From Sandaracinaceae bacterium (GTDB lineage Bacteria > Myxococcota_A > Polyangia > Polyangiales > Sandaracinaceae), in the NCBI GenBank assembly GCA_019694315.1, contig JAIBCE010000029.1, forward strand, positions 1 through 40,809: a stretch of 40,809 nt of DNA, written 5' to 3'. The translations under genes and the position numbers were made by a program. Shown in pieces: positions 32,337-40,053 of this stretch. The stretch's first letter is position 1; each line of letters begins with the position of its first letter. Under the pieces are notes generated by a model that made no database searches, was not told the DNA's origin, and saw only the letters and a program-made list of their open reading frames with translations.

Positions 32337-33779
32337 TCAAGCGAGGCGCTCGCGAAAGAGGCTCGCCGCCGCTGCGTGGGTCTCCGCCGTCGCCCCGAGC
32401 TCCTCGCTCCAGCCTCGCGCCGAGAGCCGCGCGCCGCGCGCCATGGCGCCCCCGAGCGTGTCGGAGGTGCGGGGGTTGCGGAAGAAGTCCTCGTCGTGAC
32501 GCTCGCGGAGCGCGAGGAACAAGGCCGGCGCCGAGGCCTGCGCGAGGGCGGTCGCCTCGAGGGCGGGCGTGATCTCGTCCGAGGCGAGGAGCCATCCGAG
32601 CGGCAGCGCGCTCGGAAGCGCGAGGCAGCGTGCAACGAGCGCGTGCGCCTCGTCCGAGTCGACCGAGAGGCCGACCCTGCGCGCGCGAGCACGCGCGAGA
32701 TCGAGCCGCGCGCGGACGAGCCAGAGATAGGTCGCGCACACCCCCACGGCCGACGCCGCGGCGCGCTCGAGCCCCACGCGCCGCTCGAGGAAGACGGGCG
32801 CCGTGTAGAAGACCGAGAACAGAGCCCCCACCATCGCCGGCACCGGCGCATGCGGTGCGAGGCGATGCTCGTTGGCCAGCGCGGGCGAGACGCGCGCATA
32901 CGAGAGCCCGCGACCGAAGAGCTCCGCGCTCTCGAGCTCGGACACGAGGCCCAGCTCCTCCGACGCGAGCCCGAGCACCACGCGCCGCGGCGTCTCCAGG
33001 GGCAAGACGGCGCCACGCAGCGCGAGCTCGGTGCGCACCGCGACGCGAAGGCGCGCGGCCACGACCGCGTCGGCGCCCATCGGCTCGAACGCGCGTCCGA
33101 GCCGCGTCATGCGGCCGTCGCGACCGAAGAGCGCATCGAGGCTCGAGGCGCGGAGCGCGCGCGCCGTCGTGGCGTGGCGATCCACCGCCGGGCCGCGCGC
33201 CGCTCCGAGCGCGAGGGCGTGCGTGGTCCGCGAGAGTGCCTCGTGGACCGCGTCGTCGGTGGCAGCGAGCCACGCCTCGAGGTCGATCGCGAGACGCTCG
33301 CCCTCGGCCTCTTTCGGACCGCGCGCCAACACCCGCGACGCCGCCGCGTCGGCCTCGGCGTGCCCCTCGGCCCAGCGGCTCGCGCGCTCGGACACCGTGC
33401 GCGCCACGACACGGAGGCGCTCTCGTTCCGTCCAGCGCGACGCGTCGTGGGCGACGTCGCCGAGGGAGATCGGCTCGCCTCCGAGCTCGACCGAGTGCGA
33501 ACGAGCGAGCGCGCCCGGCACGCTCCGACGGACGCAGAGCTCGTCTCGTGCCGCGTCGGCGAGGTGCGCGAGGATCGCGCGGTGATCCACGTCATCGACG
33601 AGCCGCAGTGACACGCACTCGTCGAGGAGCGCCCGCGCCTCGCCCGTGCCCAAGGCCGCCCGCGCCCGCGCCTCGCGACGGAGCTCGTCGTCCGCGCCCG
33701 ACCAGCGGGCGAGCACGCGCTCGAAGGCCGCAGTGCGCCAGGTCGCGACGAGCGTTCGTAGCCTCACGAGCGGCGACAT
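32337..33779 (-). CDS. Large helical protein, unknown function
   Basis: 480 residues from ATG 33779, chosen because TAAGGT ends 8 nt upstream; an in-frame upstream start is possible but is not supported. Predicted helices dominate (TWRTAAFERVLARWSGADDELRREARARAAL; later DLEAWLAATDDAVHEALSRTTHALALG). One possible membrane segment is in the middle (VPAMVGALFSVFYTAPVFLE). No family recognised. A few polar pairs (RHATTARAL, NEHRLAPHAP) do not make a known motif. It starts divergently from the tiny ORF at 33817 and is the first gene of a minus-strand series that continues through pepP. Confidence 0.74.
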   Translation of the reverse strand: MSPLVRLRTLVATWRTAAFERVLARWSGADDELRREARARAALGTGEARALLDECVSLRLVDDVDHRAILAHLADAARDELCVRRSVPGALARSHSVELGGEPISLGDVAHDASRWTERERLRVVARTVSERASRWAEGHAEADAAASRVLARGPKEAEGERLAIDLEAWLAATDDAVHEALSRTTHALALGAARGPAVDRHATTARALRASSLDALFGRDGRMTRLGRAFEPMGADAVVAARLRVAVRTELALRGAVLPLETPRRVVLGLASEELGLVSELESAELFGRGLSYARVSPALANEHRLAPHAPVPAMVGALFSVFYTAPVFLERRVGLERAAASAVGVCATYLWLVRARLDLARARARRVGLSVDSDEAHALVARCLALPSALPLGWLLASDEITPALEATALAQASAPALFLALRERHDEDFFRNPRTSDTLGGAMARGARLSARGWSEELGATAETHAAAASLFRERLA

Positions 33780-33787
33780 GCGCGCGG

Positions 33788-33793
33788 ACCTTA
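33788..33793 (-). promoter_or_regulatory. -10-like TAAGGT, likely leaderless start
   Basis: TAAGGT on the minus strand is followed by 8 nt and ATG 33779. It lies only 7 bp from a plus-strand counterpart at 33801. Confidence 0.5.
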
Positions 33794-33800
33794 CGCCAGC

Positions 33801-33806
33801 TACCTT
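33801..33806 (+). promoter_or_regulatory. -10-like TACCTT before the small ORF
   Basis: TACCTT is followed by 10 nt and ATG 33817. Together with TAAGGT on the other strand it makes a compact divergent promoter region of under 40 bp. Confidence 0.42.
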
Positions 33807-33816
33807 GCGGTGCACC

Positions 33817-33915
33817 ATGTGGGTCTTCGGTCTCTTCGTCGTGATCGCGATCGCCGTGCTCATCTACGCGGCGCGCCTGATCGCCAGCGCTCCTGACGAT
33901 CCGCCCCCTCCCTGA
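33817..33915 (+). CDS. Tiny single-pass membrane protein (candidate)
   Basis: A 32-residue ORF. MWVFGLFVVIAIAVLIYA is a clean hydrophobic helix, followed by ARLIASAPDD and a run of prolines. The -10-like hexamer and the position in a divergent promoter support it, but a frame this short could arise by chance. Function unknown; such peptides often tune larger membrane complexes. Confidence 0.42.
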   Translation: MWVFGLFVVIAIAVLIYAARLIASAPDDPPPP

Positions 33916-33982
33916 GCGCGAGAGCGCCCGGACGACGGCGGAGAACACGGCGCGAATTTGGCGAGCGCGGCGCCGCACTCGC

Positions 33983-33988
33983 TACGAT
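33983..33988 (+). promoter_or_regulatory. -10-like TACGAT, likely leaderless start
   Basis: TACGAT is followed by 6 nt and the GTG at 33995. A possible -35 (TTGGCG, 33958-33963) lies 19 bp upstream. Confidence 0.52.
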
Positions 33989-33994
33989 CGTGGC

Positions 33995-34420
33995 GTGACG
34001 ACGCGCCTGCTCCTCAAGCCCCCCGTGCGGATCCGTCCGGGCGTGTTGCTCGAGCGCGTCGAGCGCAGCGTGCTCGGCCCGCGAGCCGAAGAGGAGCTCT
34101 TCCGGGTCGCCGAAGTGCTGAGCGAGGGCCGCGTGTCCGGCACGAGCTACTACGGCTCCACGCTCGTCACGATCGACCTCTCTCGCCTGGGCATCACCAC
34201 GCCGGAGAGAGCGCGCCTGCTGTTCTCCGCCGCCGAGGGCTCCGTTCGTGTCCGCCTGCGCGCCATGCGCCTGGCCCAGTCCGATGCGCTCCGACGACTG
34301 CCCGACCAGCCCGTGGGCACAGCGATCGTCTCGACGACCGTGCGCCTCGACGACACGAAGCTGCTGCTCGACGTCGACCTCGAGCTCCCACTCGCACTAT
34401 CCTCCGCCACCGTCGGCTGA
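33995..34420 (+). CDS. Conserved-looking small protein, unknown function
   Basis: 141 residues from GTG 33995. Segments VRIRPGVLLERVERSVLGPRAEEELFRVAEVLSEG, then YYGSTLVTIDLSRLGITTPERARLLFSAAEGSVRVRLRAMRLAQSDALRR, and TAIVSTTVRLDDTKLLLDVDLELPL suggest a mixed alpha/beta domain with an edge-to-edge strand pattern. No signal peptide. No family recognised. It is 12 bp before the MerR-TPR gene and probably in one operon with it, so a role in the same regulatory pathway is plausible. Confidence 0.75.
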   Translation: MTTRLLLKPPVRIRPGVLLERVERSVLGPRAEEELFRVAEVLSEGRVSGTSYYGSTLVTIDLSRLGITTPERARLLFSAAEGSVRVRLRAMRLAQSDALRRLPDQPVGTAIVSTTVRLDDTKLLLDVDLELPLALSSATVG

Positions 34421-34432
34421 TCGAGAGACACC

Positions 34433-35527
34433 GTGCCAGCGTCGTCGCGCAGCGAGAGCTCCAACGTCATTCACGTCGACTTCGGTCGCGGCGCCCGCGT
34501 GCTGCCGGGAGCGCCGAGCACGCCCGTCGCGAGCCCTCCCGAGTCGCCGCCCTCGGCGCCCACGGCAGAGCGCCCGCCCAAGCGCACGCGCAAAGCCGCA
34601 GACGAGGCTCCGGAGCGAGAGCGTCCTCTCGGCGCAGTGGCCGCACGCAAGCGCGATCCCACGGGCGATCTCTTCGCGCGGGCCGAGGTCGCGAGGCTCT
34701 TCGGCCTGCCCGAGAGCCGCCTGCGCTACTGGGATCGCACGGGCTTCCTGACCCCTTCCGGCGAGACGGATGGCCGTCGTCTCTACACCTTCCAGGATCT
34801 GATCGGCGTGCGCGCGGCCAAGGCGCTGCTCGAGCGTGGCACCCCGCTCCGACGAGTGCGCCGCTCGATCGAGTCGCTGCGGGCGACGCTACCCCACGTG
34901 ATCCGCCCGCTGGCGGAGCTTCGGATCTCGTCCGAGGGAGATCGCGTGGTGGTCCAGACCGAGCGCGCGAAGTGGGAGCCCTCGAGCGGGCAGCTCGTGC
35001 TCGACTTCGACGTGCGCGATCTGCGCGACGAGGTCGTGCGCGTCCTTCGCCCCGACCACCAGGATCCCGCGCGACGTCGCGCCGCGTACGAGTCGTACCT
35101 CGAGGGCGCGCGTCTCGACGAGGAGCCCACCACCTACGATCGCGCCGAGGCTGCGTATCGACGCGCGATCGAGCTCGATCCCTCGTTCGGTCACGCGCTC
35201 ACGAACCTCGGCAACCTGCGCTTCCGACGCGGCGCGTACGCCGAGGCCGAGTCGTACTACCGTCGCGCGCTGACGGTGGATCCCGCGCAGCCCGAGGCCC
35301 TCTACAACCTCGGCTTCCTCGCCTCGGAGAAGGGCGATCTCGCCGAGGCGCACCAGTGCTTCGCGGCGGCCGTCACGAGCGATCCCGCCTTTGCCGACGC
35401 TCACTTCAACCTGGCGATGACGCTCGACGCGATGGGCGACCGCGCGGCCGCGCGCGGGCACTGGCGCACCTACCTCGTGCTCGAGCCCTCGGGTGAGTGG
35501 GCCGAGATCGCGCGCCGACACGTCTGA
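34433..35527 (+). CDS. MerR-type DNA-binding domain fused to TPR repeats
   Basis: 364 residues from GTG 34433. The first about 80 residues are a low-complexity Pro/Arg/Glu region. Residues about 80-150 form a MerR-type winged helix: FARAEVARLFGLPESRLRYWDRTGFLTPSGETDGRRLYTFQDLIGVRAAKALLERGTPLRRVRRSIESL. From about residue 225 there are about three TPR units (YDRAEAAYRRAIELDPSFGHALTNLGNLRFRRGAYAEAESYYRRALTVDPAQPEALYNLGFLASEKGDLAEAHQCF and so on). The usual MerR dimerisation helix and effector domain are replaced by the TPRs, which mediate protein binding. DNA target and partner unknown. A strong hairpin lies downstream. Confidence 0.92.
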   Translation: MPASSRSESSNVIHVDFGRGARVLPGAPSTPVASPPESPPSAPTAERPPKRTRKAADEAPERERPLGAVAARKRDPTGDLFARAEVARLFGLPESRLRYWDRTGFLTPSGETDGRRLYTFQDLIGVRAAKALLERGTPLRRVRRSIESLRATLPHVIRPLAELRISSEGDRVVVQTERAKWEPSSGQLVLDFDVRDLRDEVVRVLRPDHQDPARRRAAYESYLEGARLDEEPTTYDRAEAAYRRAIELDPSFGHALTNLGNLRFRRGAYAEAESYYRRALTVDPAQPEALYNLGFLASEKGDLAEAHQCFAAAVTSDPAFADAHFNLAMTLDAMGDRAAARGHWRTYLVLEPSGEWAEIARRHV

Positions 35528-35608
35528 GAGCACGTGTCACTCGGATCGTTCGGTGCGTGCCGCGGGCTCGAATGCAAGTGACTCACGCTCTGAGCGACGG
35601 AAAACGAA

Positions 35609-35630
35609 GAGCCCGCCAGGAGGCGGGCTC
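35609..35630. terminator. Strong bidirectional intrinsic terminator
   Basis: GAGCCCGCC, loop AGGA, GGCGGGCTC: a 9-bp GC-rich stem. On the minus strand it is followed by TTCGTTTT, ideal for the gene that ends at 35658. On the plus strand the T-run is weak but it also lies beyond the MerR-TPR gene. Convergent genes share it. Confidence 0.85.
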
Positions 35631-35657
35631 GTTCGCTCGTCGATGACGAGGCTCCGA

Positions 35658-36131
35658 CTACGGCGCCGGCAGCGACGACGGGAGCGCGCCCGCCACCTCG
35701 GTGAAGCCGATCGTGTAGGGCAGGCCGGTCGAGTCGTGCGAGTAGCTGCCGACGAAGACCTGGTAGGTGCCGGGCGCGAACGGGCCGGCGACCGTCGGGT
35801 TCAGACCCTCGCTGTCGTCGTTGCAGAGATAGGTGCCGTCGGGGCGCTGCACCACGAGCGTGGTGTCGCCGGCGGGGCAGTTCGCCATGATCGTCAGGTT
35901 CGGGACCTGCGCGGTCACGTTGAGCACGTGCTGGGGAACGAGCGGGATGTTGCCGCGGCACTCGGAGTTGAGCGTGGTGGCGTCCGTGATGCCGCCCGCC
36001 GAGCCCGTCGCCGTCGTCGGCTGCGGGGCGAAGCCCGGGGCGATGTTGATCGGGGCGGGGGGCGCCGAGCCGCCGCCGAAGCAGCAACCCGCCATCGCGA
36101 GCATCGCACCCGAGAGAATCAGAATTCGCAT
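35658..36131 (-). CDS. PPC-domain-like lipoprotein
   Basis: A 157-residue protein. AGGAGG lies before the ATG. The signal ends in MAGC (lipobox, Cys about 16). After a Pro/Thr/Gly linker, the domain NVTAQVPNLTIMANCPAGDTTLVVQRPDGTYLCNDDSEGLNPTVAGPFAPGTYQVFVGSY is the pattern of bacterial pre-peptidase C-terminal (PPC)-like beta domains, with the typical DGTYLCNDDSEG turn. Such domains occur on secreted proteins and help secretion or binding. Here it is stand-alone. Function unknown. Confidence 0.84.
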   Translation of the reverse strand: MRILILSGAMLAMAGCCFGGGSAPPAPINIAPGFAPQPTTATGSAGGITDATTLNSECRGNIPLVPQHVLNVTAQVPNLTIMANCPAGDTTLVVQRPDGTYLCNDDSEGLNPTVAGPFAPGTYQVFVGSYSHDSTGLPYTIGFTEVAGALPSSLPAP

Positions 36132-36425
36132 CGTTGGTTTCCTCCTAGTTACCGTTCCGCTGCCTCGGTCAGTGGACCGGGGCGGCGCTGCCCGCGCCCT
36201 CGTACGGATGAGGAGCGACCGATCTTCCTCGGGCGCTCAGGGAGCCGGCGTGGTCGTCGTTCTGCCTCGACGGGCGGATGATAGTGGGGGATCCGGGGGT
36301 GGGATCAAGCCCCATACGTGCGCTCCCGCGGGTAGGCCTGCTCGAGAGGGCGGACCGCGCGGAGCACCAGAGTCACGGCCCAGAGTTCCGAATCTCTCGC
36401 GCCGCGCGAAGGGTCTCGGAAACAG
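36132..36425. other. 294-bp intergenic region, no gene seen
   Basis: It holds the 5' region of the gene at 36131. Apart from the promoter-like pair at 36278-36308 I see nothing supportable, and no tRNA signature. Confidence 0.6.
36278..36308 (-). promoter_or_regulatory. Possible promoter of the PPC lipoprotein
   Basis: On the minus strand, TTGATC (36308-36303), a 19-bp spacer and TATCAT (36283-36278). It would leave a 5' leader of about 145 nt before the Shine-Dalgarno start at 36131. Confidence 0.4.
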
Positions 36426-36743
36426 TCAGCGCGGAGCCCGCCACCGCTGGACGCGGCGGGGCCATCCCTGCTCCTGTCCATAGCCCCGCTGGATCACGTC
36501 GAGGAAGCCGAGCGCGGTCGCGCTCGCCCACGGATCGAGCACAGCCGCAGAGGTGAGGGGCGCGACCCGCGCGGCGCTGGCGTCGAGCTCGGCCAGGGCC
36601 ACGTGCTCCCCCGTTTCGTCCGCGATCGTCACGCGGTAGCGCGCGCGCGAGCCCTCCGCCGCGATGCGCTCGAAGACGAAGCGCGCTCCATGCTTCGGCC
36701 GCTCGACCATGCTCGCCTCGTCGCGTCGCAGGGGGCTCGTCAC
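36426..36743 (-). CDS. Small protein coupled to the L,D-transpeptidase gene, unknown
   Basis: 105 residues from GTG 36743; GTGA overlaps the stop of the upstream gene, so translation is coupled. The sequence (ARFVFERIAAEGSRARYRVTIADETGEHVALAELDASAARVAPLTSAAVLDPWASATALGFLDVIQRGY) looks like a small beta-rich domain with a terminal helix. No signal peptide. No family recognised. Confidence 0.74.
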   Translation of the reverse strand: MTSPLRRDEASMVERPKHGARFVFERIAAEGSRARYRVTIADETGEHVALAELDASAARVAPLTSAAVLDPWASATALGFLDVIQRGYGQEQGWPRRVQRWRAPR

Positions 36744-38899
36744 CGCGCCGCCGGCACACCCGCGTCGCCGACGGCCGTCGGCACGGGGATCGCGGTCATC
36801 TGGCCCATGCGCGAGATCGAGACCGCTCCGCCGTCGGGAAGCATGTAGGCGCCCACCGTCGTATCGAAGCGCGGCAGCGGCTCGTCGATCGGCGTGGCGC
36901 GATCGCCTCGGATGCGCCCCTCGAGCACCTCGACGTGGATCGGCTCCGCGAGCTGGTACACGTAGCCGCCCTGGTTGATCTCCATCGAGTAGTTGTTGCC
37001 GTCGATCTCGACGTCACGGCGGAACGCCACCGCCTGCTGCCCGACGCGCGTGTGGGCGCGGTGCTCGAGCACGAACGACATGAGACGCACCGCGATGTGG
37101 TTGTGCAGACGGTGACAGCCGTGAGAGTGCCGCCGCATGATGCTCATGTAGTCGACCGACCCGTGGGTGCGGATGCCGTCGTCACCGCCGAGTCGCAGCG
37201 AGCCGTCGTCACGCTCGCGGTAACCGATGTGGTAGGCGGCCACGAGCCCGTACGCCGACGCGTAGCTCGGCCCCGTCTCGTGATAGTTCGGTCGGTACGC
37301 GTCGCGACCGCGACGACCCGTGCGACGGAAGAGGTCGCGCGGCGGCGTCGACTCCGGCGGCAGCCACACGGGCGCGGCCACGATCTGGTGCCACACGACG
37401 GGGCCGGGCGGTGAGTTCTTGTAGCGCCACCAGAGGCGCCCATCGATGTGCTCGCTGCGCCAGCCGCCGATCGTCGTGCCGAAGCGCGCGAGCGCGATGC
37501 GCTGGCCGCTCCACGTCGTCGAGATCGTCAGGTGCGGCCGGCGCTCGACGGGCTGCGCGCGCTCGGCCCCCTGCTCGTCGTAAGGGAACTCGTACCAGAC
37601 GTCGCCCCGATCGATCTCGACGGAGAGATCCATGTCGGCCGTGTAGTACTCGGGCAGCTCCGGCATCGGGATCGCCACGGAGTGCGCCTGATCCGCGCCC
37701 AGCTCGCCCAGGCCCTCGAGGAACGCGAGCGTGGACTCGGGCGTCTGCAGCCCGAAGGACTCGACGACGATGGAGCGGATCTGCCCCTCGAGGTTCGGCA
37801 CCTCGTGCTCGACGCCGTCGGAGCCGCGGTACGAGCCCGAGACGCTCCCGTCCTCGATCACGCCAGCGGCGTGCATGGCGCGCTCGGTGAGCACGCGGAT
37901 GACGGCCTCCTGGTCGCCCTCCATCGGCGAGCGACGCAGCATGTCGAGCGTCTCGCGGCCGAGGAAGCCCCACCCGTAGATGCGGTGGCGCCGCTCGAAC
38001 TCGGCGAGCGCCTCGTGCGTGGGCCAGTCGAGCCCGCCCTCGACGTGCTCGCCCTTGCCCTCGAAGTAGCCCTCGCACTCGAGGCGGGCCTGCGCGGCCC
38101 GGACGGCGAGCGCGCGCGGCGCGAGGCGCTGGTACTCGCCGAGCTGGCGCCGATCGCGCTCGCTCCGGATGCGGGTCGCGTCGATCTGGTCGATCCCCTC
38201 GACGCCCTGCGCGTGCGCGATCGCGCGCATCTGCGTCTCGAGGTTGCGGAAGCGGCGCGAGAAATTGCGCCCCTCTTCACGGCTCTCGTAGGTGACGAAG
38301 CCCTCGAACGTGCGGAGCGGCTCGAGGTCGAGGTGCTGGGCGCACTCGAGGTCGCGGGTGTGCTGGAAGCGCGTCCGGAGCAGGCCGATCGTCGGCATGA
38401 TGCCGTAGAGCTCGAGGTACTTGTCCTCGCGAGCGCGATCGCCGTGGTGATCATCGGGCAGCTCGCCGCGCGCGAGCGCGAGGTAGGTCCGGCGGTAGCT
38501 GTTGGGCAGCGCCTCCTCGCTCTCACCGTCGCGCTCGGTGAAGAGGTACGGCGTCCACTCCTCGCCGAGGTCGATCACCATGTAGCCGTCGTGGCGCGCG
38601 GTGGCCGCGTCGACCTGGCGCTCGCTGTGGCCCTGATCGAAGAGCGGCACCGGCTGGTGCATCGGCGGCGGGCGCGTGTCGACCACCTCGGGGTCGACGT
38701 GGGGCGGAGGGCCCTCGGCCACCGCTTCCGTCGTCGTCGGGGGCGCCTCGGGCGCGGCGGTCGCTGCTGTCTCGGACGGCGCGCCCAGCACGTCGGCCGT
38801 GCCGCACGCGACGAGGACCAGCGATCCCGCGATCGCGAGGATCGCGGCGAGACGACGGGCTGTGGGCTTGGGCGGCATGGTCGGCGGGCGAACGGTCAC
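36740..38899 (-). CDS. L,D-transpeptidase (YkuD-like) lipoprotein
   Basis: 719 residues from GTG 38899, preceded by GAGGT; ATG 38878 in frame is an alternative. The signal ends in LVAC (lipobox). A Pro/Glu/Ala linker follows. The middle contains a peptidoglycan-binding-like helical segment (GLDWPTHEALAEFERRHRIYGWGFLGRETLDML). The catalytic region near residues 570-605 has HGSVDYMSIMRRHSHGCHRLHNHIA, matching the YkuD motif with catalytic Cys595 in SHGCHRLHN. It probably forms 3-3 crosslinks in peptidoglycan or attaches a protein to it, in the periplasm. It is much larger than typical members. A small partner gene overlaps its end. Confidence 0.9.
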   Translation of the reverse strand: MTVRPPTMPPKPTARRLAAILAIAGSLVLVACGTADVLGAPSETAATAAPEAPPTTTEAVAEGPPPHVDPEVVDTRPPPMHQPVPLFDQGHSERQVDAATARHDGYMVIDLGEEWTPYLFTERDGESEEALPNSYRRTYLALARGELPDDHHGDRAREDKYLELYGIMPTIGLLRTRFQHTRDLECAQHLDLEPLRTFEGFVTYESREEGRNFSRRFRNLETQMRAIAHAQGVEGIDQIDATRIRSERDRRQLGEYQRLAPRALAVRAAQARLECEGYFEGKGEHVEGGLDWPTHEALAEFERRHRIYGWGFLGRETLDMLRRSPMEGDQEAVIRVLTERAMHAAGVIEDGSVSGSYRGSDGVEHEVPNLEGQIRSIVVESFGLQTPESTLAFLEGLGELGADQAHSVAIPMPELPEYYTADMDLSVEIDRGDVWYEFPYDEQGAERAQPVERRPHLTISTTWSGQRIALARFGTTIGGWRSEHIDGRLWWRYKNSPPGPVVWHQIVAAPVWLPPESTPPRDLFRRTGRRGRDAYRPNYHETGPSYASAYGLVAAYHIGYRERDDGSLRLGGDDGIRTHGSVDYMSIMRRHSHGCHRLHNHIAVRLMSFVLEHRAHTRVGQQAVAFRRDVEIDGNNYSMEINQGGYVYQLAEPIHVEVLEGRIRGDRATPIDEPLPRFDTTVGAYMLPDGGAVSISRMGQMTAIPVPTAVGDAGVPAAR

Positions 38900-39081
38900 G
38901 GATTACCTCGCTTCCGTTCAGGCCCGACTCTTGTTCAGGGGGTCTCCCCACGCAAGTTTCCGGGCCAGAACGCCCGATCGACGAAGCAGCCCCGGTGCCG
39001 CCTCGTTTCTCGAAGGATTCGCGCGTCCGGCCGCGCTCCGCCGTGGCCTCGCGGAGACACGCCCGCGGCCGCCGGGACGCC

Positions 39082-40041
39082 CTACTCCGCTCCGGCGTCG
39101 CTCGGCTCTTCCGTCCCGCCGCGGAGGCGCTCGGCGAGCTCGTGCACCCGCTCCGCGAGCTGCTCGGCGCGCTCCTGTCGGTGCTCGAGCCGCTCGGCGC
39201 GTCGCGTGCGCAGCTTGGCGATTCGATCGCGGATGTCGCCGAGCTCCCCGCCGCCATCCACCGAGAGCGTGTAGCGCGCGTCGGTCGATCCGAGCGCCTC
39301 ACCATCGATCGTGAAGCCCATCGAGCGCGTCACGCCGAGCGGACCGAGCTCGAGCGAGAGCTGGATCTGCCCTCGGATCTGAGCGCGATCCGCCGCGCCC
39401 TGCCCCTCGAGCGACACGATGGCCGCGGCCACCTCGAGCCGCCGCTCGCCGATCGCGGGCGGCGCGATGCGCGCGATGGAGAACGTGACGCTCCCCTCGG
39501 CAGGCGTGAGGACGAAGTCGTAGCCATCGAGCGTTCGCGCGCCTCGACGAAAGCGGAGGGCCTCGACGTGCAGCTCCGGCAGTTGTTCGTGCTGCGCGAC
39601 GCGCGCGAGCCCATCGAGCGCGCGCTCGAGCGGCTCCGGGACCTCGCCATCGAGGAGGGCACCGCCGAAGTCCTCGAGCTCTCGCTCCGGGTCGCCTGCG
39701 AGCGCCAAGGTGATCTCGGGCGAGCGAATGCTCCGCGCGTGCAGGCCCTCGAGCACGATCGTGGCGCCGCTCGGGAGCCCCGCCTCCACCTCGCGCTCAC
39801 CGCTGCCGAAGCGACACGTGGTCTGCGCCACGTCCACCTCGGAGAGATCCCACGCCACATCGAGCGCGATCTGCGAGCAGCGCACACCGCGCTCGGCGAG
39901 GCCGCGCTCGACGAGCGCCGTCACCACCCAGCGCTTGCCGAACGACGCCAGCACGAGCACCGCGGCGATCGCGACCAGGGCGAGCAAGACACGACGTCGA
40001 GCGCCGCCCCCCTCGCCCTTCGTCGTCGCCTCGCCCGCCAT
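39082..40041 (-). CDS. AsmA-like envelope protein, unknown function
   Basis: A 319-residue protein. A short basic N-terminus (GEGGGARRR) is followed by one membrane helix (VLLALVAIAAVLVLASF). The rest is mainly beta strands (LDVAWDLSEVDVAQTTCRFGSGEREVEAG, GATIVLEGLHARSIRSPEITLALAG), with a closing coiled coil (RRAERLEHRQERAEQLAERVHELAERL). A single N-terminal anchor plus a long beta region suggests an AsmA/YhdP-type lipid-handling protein, but homology cannot be judged here. It begins 12 bp after the TRAP permease gene, so it may be in that operon. Confidence 0.75.
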   Translation of the reverse strand: MAGEATTKGEGGGARRRVLLALVAIAAVLVLASFGKRWVVTALVERGLAERGVRCSQIALDVAWDLSEVDVAQTTCRFGSGEREVEAGLPSGATIVLEGLHARSIRSPEITLALAGDPERELEDFGGALLDGEVPEPLERALDGLARVAQHEQLPELHVEALRFRRGARTLDGYDFVLTPAEGSVTFSIARIAPPAIGERRLEVAAAIVSLEGQGAADRAQIRGQIQLSLELGPLGVTRSMGFTIDGEALGSTDARYTLSVDGGGELGDIRDRIAKLRTRRAERLEHRQERAEQLAERVHELAERLRGGTEEPSDAGAE

Positions 40042-40053
40042 GCGCCTCCGCGC

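Noticed and set aside
36300..36425. Possible tRNA or structured RNA in the region 5' of the PPC lipoprotein
   Set aside because: No conserved T-loop, anticodon arm or CCA was found when read on both strands.
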